Assembly (NCBI GenBank): GCA_015146655.1
Contig: VKHL01000080.1
Coordinates: forward strand, 62,951 to 126,950
DNA: 64,000 nt
Direction: 5' to 3'
Origin: Ochromonas danica
Taxonomy: Eukaryota; Sar; Chrysophyceae; Chromulinales; Chromulinaceae
Of this stretch, positions 30,845 to 41,800 are shown one piece after another; position 1 is the first letter of the stretch, and each line of letters opens with the position of its first letter. The notes beneath the pieces are model-generated. The model had not been told where the DNA came from. It was given only the letters and a program-made list of their open reading frames with translations, and searched no databases. Position numbers and translations under genes: made by a program.

Positions 30845-33800
30845 TTAAGGATGAAGCATCTGCTCTTGAATAGCTCTCTCCAGCAATTCCTCGAAACTCT
30901 TCTGCTGGCTGACCTTGTTGTGTGAGTCACTACCTCCTTCACCTCTCTCTCCTTTACGAACAGAGATGGTAAACACTGCCTTGTTACTCTTCTGCTGTCC
31001 AATAGCCCCACTACTACTACTACTACTACTACCACTGCTTCCTCCTTTACCACCACTTGGAGTAGGAGGAGGAGGAGGAGGAGTGACAACGAATAACTCA
31101 TTACAAACCTGAGAGAGGAAGTAACGATTATGTGATACGACTACAATGCCTCCCATGAAGTCTTGACATGCCTTGATCAACGCTTCGATGGATTCCATGG
31201 AAAGGTGATTGGTGGGCTCGTCCAAGAAGAGCAAGTGCGGTCTTAACACACAAACAGCTGCGAAGGATAAACGCGCTTTTTGTCCACCAGATAAGGATCC
31301 AATCTTTTGTAAGGCAAGATTACCCGATAAACCAAATGATCCTAAATGAGCTCGTAACTCTAACTCTGTGTATTTGAACAGACCTGCTACACCTCCTCCT
31401 CCTCCTCCCGCTACACTACCACTGCTACCGTTAGCAGCTAGTAGACTATCCTCTACAGCATTGCTTGGCTGCTGCTGTCGATTGTATTGCTGGACAAGCA
31501 TTGTCATATAGTCCATAGGAGTGCTCCATAAGAAGTCCGACAAGATGTCAATCTGATGCTGTGCTACCACTCCAATGCGAAGATTGTGATGCTTCCAGAT
31601 ATGACCCGCGACGAGTGACAAGCACCTATTATTGTCATTGCCATTACTGCAGTCTCTGGGTCCTGTTGACTTGCTTGGCTCGGTCGTCGTCGCATGGGTT
31701 AGACCAGGTACAGCCACAGCGCCGAGGCTGTGGGCATAGGCTAGAGTGTACAGCAGAGAGCTCTTGCCCTTACCATTTCTACCGATAATACCCACACGAG
31801 ACTGCATGGTCAGCTGTAAGGTGATATTATCTAATAGTGGTACATAGCCTGCAGCTGGTTGTGAGGAGGAGGAGGTGGTGGTAGTAGATCTAACCCCACC
31901 ACTAGTCACACGATTCTTAGCTTGTTGGCTATTAGAACCTGTCAGTCCAGTTAGTTCCTGCGGCGATAGATAAGCCAAGGTGCACTTCTCCATAGTCAAC
32001 ACAGGAGCCTGTACATTGCTTAATCGTAAGGCTGCGGCATCTACAGCAGGGAATTTGAATTTGAATTGTCTGAGATCACTTTCTCCACCTGCTTCGATGA
32101 TCTCGGGCATGTGAATTGCACTTTCATCCTATACCACACACAGAAACAGATAGTCACTACCACCACTAGCAACAGAGAGAAGGCGAGCATGTGGTAGTCA
32201 GTCTAATGCTTACCATTTTCGAGAGGGAGAAGAGTTTAAACTTATGACCATCAATACCTCTTGTAAAAGCTGCTCGTTCTAACTTCTTCTGCTTCGTACG
32301 CACAGTGTTATCATCACCACGTGCTTTGGCTTGTTCGATAGTCTTCTGGATATGTCCTTCTTTACGAGAGCGTGCATCCAGTGCATTCTGTTTACGAGCT
32401 AGCAGTTCCTCTTTGTTCATGAGGAAGTCCTCATATCCTCCAGGGAAGTAGTTTAGTTGATAGTTCTTCATTTCAATGATGTCAGTTGTGATAGCATTGA
32501 GGAAGGATCGATCGTGTGAGACGAGTAAGATGATAATGTCTGCTTCACTGAGGAAGGATTGCAGCCAAGCGATGGATGGAAGATCCACTACCAAGAAACA
32601 GACAGACAGATAGATGGATAGATAGACAGATAGATAGACAGATGGTCGTTAGTAACCCCATACATACAGCAACAACAGCAACAGAGAGAGTGTGTGTTAG
32701 TGTGTTAGTGAGAGAGAGTGTATGTGTGTATTTGTGTGTATGTATGAGTGGCAGTGTGTATGTGTGTGTGCGTGTTAGTGTGTGATTGTATATATATGTG
32801 TGTGTGCATGTATGAGTGGTAGTGTGTTAGTGTGTATGAGTGTGTGTACAGAGGAGGGAAGGTAGTACAGTACAGTATACAGAAGGTAAGGACTTACAGT
32901 GGTTGGTTGGTTCATCAAGAAGCAAGACATCGATCTGATGAAGATTAATAAGAACTTGTGCTAGCGCAGCTCTCATTCTCCATCCACCACTCAATGCACT
33001 GAGACGTAATGAGAGGCGCTTCGGTGGTTTAGACAGTCCCAGGCCATCGAGGATGGAAGTGACTCGACTGCCTAGAGCCTCGATGTCTGCACGGGTTAGA
33101 CCAGCAGAGGTAGAGGTAGAGGTAGAGGGTAGCGCTCTCTGTGCTAGTAGCTGTTTTTCTTCTTCCACTTCAACTTCCACTTTCTCCATCTCTTCGACTA
33201 GATCACACAGTTGCTGTGCTAGCTCGCTTAGCTTCTCGTTGTCCTCTTCTTTCTATAGCAGAGATACACACACACACACACACACAAGCACACACACAAG
33301 CACGCACATACAGACACAAGCACACGGACACACACAGGATTAGGATGTGTTACATTATAGTATAGTATGGTGTAGTACTGTATGATGCTATGCTGTATAT
33401 GTTATACACTACGTTACACTACCGTACCTCCATGAGGTCTTCGAGCTCAGCTTCAACCTTCTTCAACTCTTCATATCTTCCTAACGGAGAAGCAAGAGCC
33501 GTTTTGGCTTTAAGGATATAGTCCATCACTGTCATATCCTCTGCTAAAGGTAGTTCTTGTTGGACATAACCAAAGCGGAAGTGCAAGGGAATGCCTGGGA
33601 GAGTCTGCTTGGCTAGACGACGTAGTAAGGTTGACTTACCCACTCCATTCTCTCCGACGAGTCCATAGCGATGGCCATGCACGAGTTTGAGAGAGGTTCG
33701 TTGAAGTAGCTCTCGGCCACAGAAGGCCAAGGTGACGCCCTCCACGGAGATGTCCTGCGTCAGCCCTGTGATGCGTTGGACACCACGGCCACCACGTGTT

Positions 33801-33943
33801 CGACCACCCCACACACCTTTCCCTTCCAGCACTTCTTGCCAGGCAGTGGTCCAATCGTCATTCTCTTCAGTGGATTGGAGATCAAATCCCCATCGAGCAA
33901 TGCTCTCTTTTGAAGTGGCTGTCTTCTCGTTAAATGACGTCAT
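30845..33943 (-). CDS. ABCF-family ATPase (GCN20/ABCF3-like), two nucleotide-binding domains
   Basis: Four exons: 33943-33428, 33252-32898, 32587-32214 and 32128-30845; 842 residues. ABCF proteins have no membrane part and act on ribosomes or translation control. First domain: Walker A G-E-N-G-V-G-K-S-T (starts at residue 97), signature L-S-G-G-W-R-M-R, Walker B L-L-L-D-E-P-T-N-H-L-D and the switch S-H-D-R-S-F-L. An Arg/Lys-rich linker follows. Second domain: G-R-N-G-K-G-K-S-S, L-S-G-G-Q-K-A-R-L-S, L-F-L-D-E-P-T-N-H-L-S and S-H-N-R-Y-F-L. Two unusual low-complexity inserts are present in the second half: Ser/Thr and Gly runs near the domain, and P/G/S-rich sequence close to the C-terminus. 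The ATG at 33943 was taken; the frame extends three more codons only to a GTG. Confidence 0.88.
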
Positions 33944-34477
33944 TTTCTTCACTCTTGGATGGAGTCAATTAAATGATAATAATAATAATGACTCAACTGC
34001 TCAGTCAAATGATGTGATACAGCAGCTATTTTGGATTTCATCACGTGTTGTCAATGTTGTGTTGAGGATGAAAAGTCGTAATAATAGACTTTTAACTCAT
34101 ACTCTTCTCCTCCCAGACTTCCCGCCCTCTCGTGGGGAAAGGTGGGAGGAATTAACTGCGGTTAGCTACATACACAGTCTACAGTTAGAGTAGCAGAGTG
34201 CATGGTAAAGGAGGCAGCATATGATGATACTAACTAGCATAATAAACACAGACAGAAAAGCAAACACACAACAACCAGACAGCCTACAGTTAGGTAAACT
34301 ACATCAGACTATAGTTAGGGTCAGGGGTAGTTATACTTGGGGTTTGAGTTAGAGGTATTCAGCCAGTTAAACTACACTAGACTACAAATGATCAGTTAGG
34401 TTTAGTTAGTGAGTTAGAGTGTATTGTTAGGGTGTATTGTTAGGGTGTAGGCTGTAGTTAGTCAGTCAGTTAAACTA
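33944..34477. other. Upstream region of ABCF and 3' flank of the LHC gene
   Basis: Contains CCCGCCCTCTCG near 34130 and, at 34315-34460, a loose cluster of GTTAGGGT/AGTTAGG words. No gene recognised. Confidence 0.4.
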
Positions 34478-35575
34478 TTAAAATGTTGAAGAAGACAACT
34501 TGGTCTGTACGGTCTGGAAGATCTCTCCAATCCCTCCAAACGCTCCAAAGGGTATTGCTAAGATACCTAGAAGACCTGCTAGCACCTGTCCACCATACAG
34601 AGTGCTGGCCACAGGCTGTCCTGTGAGATACTCCTGCCCTAGCATTCCCACGAAGCCCACCATAGCCAAGCGACCATGATTCAGCTCCACCTCAGTGATC
34701 CACTTGCGATCTTCTTCTTCATCGGGCATCAGCTTGAGAGGGTCGAAGTGAAGGTCCCCCACCTCGTAGTCCTCCTTGAGATTGCCCAGGCCAATGTTGC
34801 TCACGTATTGATGCTTGTAGTCCGAGGCCTTCCATCGCGTCCAGTTCTTGAGAAAACTCTTCACCTCAACCAGCATGAAGGAGGTAACAAGTAGGTAGTA
34901 GTCAACAGGCCATGTGGCCAGGCCATCCATGGCCCAGGCCTGGTCGGCCAGGCGGCACAAGGCGCTGTCCTGGCAGGAGAGGTCCCGCAGCTGCTCCATG
35001 TGAGTCATGGCCATGCCTCCAATGTGGGGATAGAGAGGGTGCCAGGCTTCTTGTAGAAGGTATCCCACACAGGCTAGCATGGCAATACGACCATGTTTGA
35101 CTTCTGACTCGCGATACTTCCTCACCACTGACCTCTGCACCTGAGAGAAGCAGAAAGGGTCCCAATTACCCAGTGGCAAGGTGTTTCCAGGGAGTCCATA
35201 GCAAAAGAAATCGTCAGGATAGCCACTGTCGAGGTATCGATAAGGTGGCAGAGTGTGTGGCAACTGGTACCACGCCAGCCACTCCACGGTGGAGTTGCGG
35301 AAGAGAGTCCAGGGGTGGTCATAGAGGACCTTCTTGCGGGGGAACCAGTAGAAGAAGGAGTAGGTATTGTAGAAGATGAGGCTGATGGGGTTCTTGGTGA
35401 GTAGACGGATTAGTGGATGGTGGGGGTCGACTTGCTTCATGGGGTTCTTAATCCCTTGCAAGAAAGAAGGTTGTCGAGAGAAGTGATGATGATGATGGTC
35501 ATGAGAGGATTGGAAGCAAGTATTGGGTGAGAAGTATGTGATAAGTAGCAGTAGTAGCAATAAGATCAGTAACAT
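34478..35575 (-). CDS. Chlorophyll a/b/c-binding light-harvesting family protein, plastid-targeted
   Basis: Single exon, 365 residues. The start M-L-L-I-L-L-L-L-L-L-L-I-T is a signal peptide, followed by N-T-C-F-Q-S. A Phe at the junction is the hallmark of bipartite plastid targeting in algae with secondary red plastids. The core has the N-terminal G-N-W-D-P-F-C-F-S motif, helix B with E-S-E-V-K-H-G-R-I-A-M (starts residue 156) and helix C with E-V-E-L-N-H-G-R-L-A-M (starts residue 295). These are the paired Glu/His/Arg chlorophyll ligands. The protein is much longer than usual fucoxanthin-chlorophyll proteins (about 200 residues): it has about 90 extra residues between targeting sequence and core and a wide spacer between the two helices. 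It may be a stress-type or photosystem I-type relative rather than a major antenna. Confidence 0.87.
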   Translation of the reverse strand: MLLILLLLLLLITYFSPNTCFQSSHDHHHHHFSRQPSFLQGIKNPMKQVDPHHPLIRLLTKNPISLIFYNTYSFFYWFPRKKVLYDHPWTLFRNSTVEWLAWYQLPHTLPPYRYLDSGYPDDFFCYGLPGNTLPLGNWDPFCFSQVQRSVVRKYRESEVKHGRIAMLACVGYLLQEAWHPLYPHIGGMAMTHMEQLRDLSCQDSALCRLADQAWAMDGLATWPVDYYLLVTSFMLVEVKSFLKNWTRWKASDYKHQYVSNIGLGNLKEDYEVGDLHFDPLKLMPDEEEDRKWITEVELNHGRLAMVGFVGMLGQEYLTGQPVASTLYGGQVLAGLLGILAIPFGAFGGIGEIFQTVQTKLSSSTF

Positions 35576-35833
35576 TGTCCAGCACTATTTGTTGCCATTT
35601 TCTCATCACAGCAAAGGCAGCAGAGATTATTACTACCCGCGCAATAGTAGTTTATTATTGTTATCCCGCGTAATAGTTATTGTCCCCTCCCGCGCAGATG
35701 CTATTCTGCCAGATTTGGCAGTCTGGGCTTGGGTGGCAGTGCTTGCCTCCCGCCATTCATCTTCTTGACCTTTTGCCTTTCTCAGTAATTAGTGATCTAC
35801 TTGCTGGAACACAGTGGCATTTGTCAGAAGAAC
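35576..35833. promoter_or_regulatory. Shared divergent promoter of LHC and midasin, with CCCGCG motifs
   Basis: 258 bases between two start codons. CCCGCG occurs three times (35636, 35665, 35689), twice followed by (C/T)AATAGT. A related CCCGCC is near 35752. CCCGCG/CCCGCC is the core of E2F-type sites; whether it is used here is inference. Confidence 0.5.
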
Positions 35834-38800
35834 ATGTCTAATTATATAATAGGTGAGTCAACCAGTCATCGTCCTCATTGAAGAGTGGTAGCTCATGGTG
35901 TGTGTCTGTGTGTCTGTCTGTCTGTCTGTGAAAAGAACTGAAAGAAGCGTTGCCAAGGTTACGATTGCTAACTCTCTCTCTAGAAGATAACGCCTCCTCC
36001 TCTCTCGAATGCTTTCAGGCGATTGGTCAAGTTAACTATGCCCTCCTATTGGCACACTATGCTATCCACTACCCCATGATACGAATCTGGCTTGAAGAGG
36101 TAACTTCTTTTTTCAGTTTTCAGCTTTTCTATCTGACTGCTTCACTCTCTAACTGAAAACCTGGTATCTTTCACAGCTCTGTTGTGTGGCTCTGCCGCGA
36201 CTGTCTCTCTCACTGGCCGAGGGCAGCAGCGCGGAGGATGTCCTCCTCCTATTGAAGAGTCTGCGCCTCCTCGTGGCTCATGGCTATGCGGTCCATCACA
36301 ATCAAGTGCACCTCTCCCTCCCAGCTTTGCTCGCCTTAGGAGAAGCAGCGAGTCAGGGGAATGAGTTCATCCTCTTTCAGCTGCGATCACTCTTCCATGA
36401 GTGCTTCCACTTGGCAAAGGAATTCCATGAGATCGCCACTGTGGTGGAACAGAAAGAGCAGGACTGGTCCAATGCTATCGTGCAAGATCTCCTCCTCGAA
36501 GGCGCGATCTATGGACAGTCTTGCGACTCCTCCCAGGCTATCGCAGAGAATATTCGACAGCGACTGACTCACTCCCTGCAGCTGCTTTCTGCCTGGCCAT
36601 GCGAGAAGGAGACGTTAGCCAGAAGCTATCTCACCTTGGATGGGAGTATGCTGCCTGTCAAACTGGAGGCAGAGCTGGGAGATGCCTTGGTCGTGGACAC
36701 TCCCTCCACCTTGAAGAACCTCGAGGCACTAGCGCGCAGTGTCTTGACGGAACAGCCTATTCTTGTCCATGGCACTGCAGGATGTGGTAAATCAACTTTA
36801 ATCAAAGAACTAGCACGTCGTATGGGGCTATTAGACCAGCTCATCGTCTTGCACGTCAGCGACCAGACGGACTGCAAGGCTCTGTTGGGGTCGTACACAT
36901 GCACAGATGTGCCGGGAGAGTTTGTTTGGATCGCTGGTACTATAACATCAGCTGTTATTCATGGTCATTGGATTATAATTGAGGATATTGATAAGGTGCC
37001 ATTAGAGTTTGTGGCTATCTTGGCGCCTCTATTGGAAACTCGAAGGTTGCATGTGCCAGCTTTGGGGATACATATAAACGCGCATAGTAACTTCCGAGTC
37101 TTTGCCACTCGAAATATTTCACATAACATGCTCTTGTCTTCTGCCATGAAGATGTTTGACGAAGAAGTTGAAGCGTCGCTTATCGTGCGAAATAATGCAG
37201 TTCCGCAGTTACATCACTTCTCTCATATTTGGTATTCCGTGCAGGTGCAGCCCATTACCTTAGAGGAGCTCAAGGTCATCATCTTGAGGTTGCACCCAAA
37301 ACTTACTCAATCCTTCATCGACAAGTTGTTAGAAACGCTCTTTGCTTCATCGGCGGAGCTGTTAACGGGAGCAGATCGCAAGATAGCATCCCAGAATCTC
37401 ACTAATCTCACTCTAAACCTACGAGAAACCTTGAAGATCATCAAACGTATCGCTTGCTATTCGACAGAGATCATTAACAACGAATCTGGATATATTGCAA
37501 CCAATTTGAAGATTCTGGCATTGAAGGAGATTGTTGATATTATTGGTGGCAAGCTGCGCAGCGTGGAGCAATTTGAATCAACAGCCAATTTTGCAGCACA
37601 GTTGTGGGGAATGACAAGTGCTGATGTAGACGCTTTGTTGATCAAACAAACGCCAAGTATTGCCTACCATCCTAATGCGCAGGGCTGTTATCAGATTTCT
37701 GTTGGTAGAGCACGGTTGGTAACTCACATTGACAACCCTACAGATCAGAAACACTTAGCATCTTCTTCCTTTGCACAAACATCATATGTCAAGAGATTAT
37801 TAGAACGATTAGCCGTAAGTGTACAAATGAACGAGCCTGTCATCCTGGTGGGAGAAACAGGCAATGGTAAGACCACGAATGTCCAAGAGCTCGCACGCTT
37901 ATTGGGTAAGAAATTAGTTGTACAGAATTTAAGTTTATCTAGTGATATTAGCGATTTACTTGGAGGGTATCGGCCTGTGACTATCCGACAGTTATTTCGA
38001 CCTATTTACGACCAGTTCGTGACCTTGTTTCAAGACACTTTATCTTCTACCAAGAATGGTGAATATCTTCAGCGAGTAGCTCAGTTCTTCCATGCATCAA
38101 GTTGGAGCAAGTTATTGAAAGCCATCGATAAGGCCTGCACGACAGCTATGACTAAGTTAGAAATGGCGAAAAAGACTTCTTTGGTTGGCTCCCACGGACA
38201 TGTCTTGGTCACACAGCGAATAGAAGAATGGCATGTCTTTCAAGCCACCATTCATCGCTACATTAATAATTTCCAAAAGATTGAAAATGGATTTGCTTTC
38301 AGCTTTGTAAAAGGATTGTTGTTAGAAGCCTATCAAAAGGGTTATTGGATCTTGATGGATGAGATCAACTTAGCCTCTGCCGAGACCTTGCAAGGTCTCT
38401 CGGGCTTTTTGGACCCTAGTCAACAAAGCATGATCATGGAAGATGCGGGCATGGCCCATAGTTCTCACATGGTGCACAGACATCCCGAATTCCGAGTGTT
38501 TGCTGCCATGAATCCTCCAACTGATATCTGCAAGAAAGAGTTACCGTCGGCTATTCGAAGCCGATTTACGGAACTTTATGTCCCTGAGCTAACCGACTCC
38601 CAAGATTTGATGCATATAGTTGCCAGCTATTTCTCTGGTATCCATGATGCGCCTATCATGACCATTGTGTCCGTTTATTTGGGATGTCGGAGAGCCGCTG
38701 AAGAGAAGCTGACGGATGGCGCAGGACAGAAGCCACGCTATTCTTTGCGATCTTTGACGAGAAGTTTGAAATGCGCCAAGAACTTCATGTCTATCAACCT

Positions 38801-41800
38801 GAGACCGCTAACAAGGTGTCTGTATGAAGGATTTTTGCTCAATTTCAATGTCATGCTTTCTGAAACGTCACAGAAGTTTATGATTGATTATTTGAAGAAC
38901 GAGTTCTATCCAGAAGGGAATAAGAAGGACTTGAACTTTCCACCTCAACGACCGCGCGATAAGGATGATTGGATCTTGGTAAAGCCTTTCTGGATGCGAT
39001 CTGGTCCACTGCCTCCCGTCGATTGGGCGGTCAAAGATGAACAAGGAGTGTCTCGGTTCGTCATGACAGAGACAGTGTTGAAGAGCATTCGTTGTATTGC
39101 TGCGGCTGTCGCTTCGAATGCTGGGTCTATCCTCTTGCAAGGCCCCACTAGCATTGGAAAAACATCGATGATTCAGTATCTTGCTGCCAGATTAGGCAAG
39201 AAGTGTGTGCGCATCAATAATCATGAGCACACAGATGTCCAAGAGTATATTGGAGGTTATATTACCGGTACGGATGGCCATCTTTGTTTCCGCGATGGTC
39301 TTCTTGTGGAAGCACTCCGCAATGGTTGGTGGATTATTCTTGACGAATTGAACTTAGCTCCTTCGGATGTTCTGGAAGCTTTGAATAGATTGTTGGATGA
39401 TAATCAAGAGTTACTAATTCCCGAGACAGGGGAGATTATTAAACCTGCTGAAGGCTTCTATTTATTTGCAACTCAGAATCCACCTGGTGTATATGGTGGA
39501 AGAAAGCCTTTGTCTCTTGCTTTCCGCAATCGATTCGTTGAGATTGACTTGAATGATCTCCCTTCACAGGAGATTGAAGAAATTATTACCCAAAGCTGTG
39601 GCATAGCACCAAAGTTCAGTACAATGATGGTGAAAGTCATGGAAGAATTGCAATTACATCGACAGAAGTCTTCCATGCTCTTGGGAAAGCATGGATTGAT
39701 CACTACTCGAGATCTTATTAAGTGGGGCAAGCGCCAACCACAAAATAATCTAGATGTGGCTCGTGCTGGTTACATGCTATTGGCCGAGAAATTGCGCACC
39801 AATGAAGAGAAGGAGTTGGTAGAGGCCACGCTGCGAACAGTCTGCAAAGCCAAGGATTTTACAGGAGATCTCTATTCTAATTCTTCTCAGCAACCCGTGG
39901 CTACTGGAAGCAAAGCAAGTGGTGGCAAAAAGGGGACTTCCCAAGAGAAGCGCGAAGAGAATGTCAGTGCCTTAGATAGTCTCCTTCAAGCACAGTCTAT
40001 GCTCAGGCAACAGTCATTCCAGCTAGACGGCGTACAGGGTATTGCAATTACTGATCCTTTGAAGCGAATGTGGTCTCTATTATATCACGCGATGAATCAC
40101 AGTGAACCGCTGCTGATGGTGGGGGAAACTGGATGTGGCAAGACAATGGTGTGCCAGCTATATGCTGCATTTAAAGGCCAGAAGTTGCGTGTGCTAAACT
40201 GTCATCAATCAACAGAAACTGCCGATTTGATCGGTGGATTGCGTCCATTAAGAGGCCGTGATAGTATTCGTGCGAATGTCGTTGGTGCCATTAACAGTGC
40301 TATAGAAAACGGATTGCTCAATCTACCATGCTTAGTCAATGAGAATGTTGATGATATTGCTCGTCTTCAACTCTGCCAGTTTCCATTAGTGGAAGGAAGT
40401 TGTAATGATCACGATCTCGCCGTTCTTATGGTTGTGATGGCCAAGATGTTGTCTACCATTGAAAGCAATCAATCTGAAGAAAGCAGCGCCAGTGGCAGCT
40501 TCAAAATAATCAATCAATACATTCGTGAAGCTGTTGATCAGTGGAATAGAATGAAGGCTCTGTTTGAATGGGTTGATGGTCCTCTAATTGAAGCCATGAA
40601 AAACGGTGACATTTTCTTGATAGACGAAATAAATTTAGCAGAAGATGCGGTTATTGAGCGATTGAACTCTGTCTTGGAATTCCATCGAGAAATTACTTTG
40701 GCGGAGAAAGGTGGTTTGGACACTGAAAGTCTGGTGGCACATCCTAATTTTCGTATCATCGCTACGATGAACCCAAGTGGCGACTTCGGCAAAAGAGAGC
40801 TCAGTCCTGCTTTGAGATCTCGCTTTTCAGAAGTGTGGATTCCTGCTAACAATAGCTATGCAGACTTCACCTTAATCATCACGGAGATCTTAGGTGCCAC
40901 GAACAGTCAATTGTCATCGATGTCCTCTGATTTGGTGGGCAGAATGATCAATTTTATGAAGTGGTTCAATCATCACATAACATATGAGCAGATGATTCAT
41001 AATTTCATCATGACAATTAGAGAGTTGATTGCTTGGGCAGAGTTCATGAATCGAAGTGAGCCAGCGAACGCTTTCGAAGGATACAGTGCCATGATACATG
41101 GTGCATTTCTAACTCTTCTTGATGGCTTAGGCATAGGGTGTAACATCCCTCGAGATCGAGCTAAGCAAATCAAATTGAATTCTGTGGAGTTCTTGCTTGG
41201 TCAGGTTCCAACCGAATTTGTCGAGCCGATTAGGAACTCCGTGGAGTTTCTTATTGCTCCTAGTCATGCTGCATGCCAATTTATTAAACCACATATTGAT
41301 GTTGAAAAGCAGAAATATCAAGTTGGAGAATATGGCATTCCCGTTGGTCAGAGATTGGCTGCAGCATCTGTAGCGGATTATGCTTACACAACAGATGCGC
41401 CCAGCACTGTGCTGAACCTAGGACGCATTGTGAGAGCCATGAAGATTAAACGACCTATTCTATTGGAAGGTCCACCAGGAGTGGGCAAGACCTCGGTCAT
41501 CTCGTACTTAGCTAAAGTTAGTGGTCATCATCTGGTTCGAATCAATTTGTCTGAACACACCGAGTTGTCAGACTTGTTGGGAAGTGATTTGCCATGCAAT
41601 GATAGCACAGAGGGAGAGTCCTCGCTGATGGAGGAGGCAGTGGATGAAAGCACGAATGCTCCTCGGTTTAAATGGTATGATGGGATCTTACTCAAAGCTA
41701 TGAAAGAAGGAAGTTGGGTCTTGTTAGATGAGCTCAACTTAGCCCCTCAAACTGTGTTAGAAGGGTTGAATGCTTGCTTTGATCATCGTGAGCAAGTCTA

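Noticed and set aside
34315-34460. Interstitial telomere array from several GTTAGGGT words
   Set aside because: The words are few, irregularly spaced and separated by unrelated sequence, so there is no true array.
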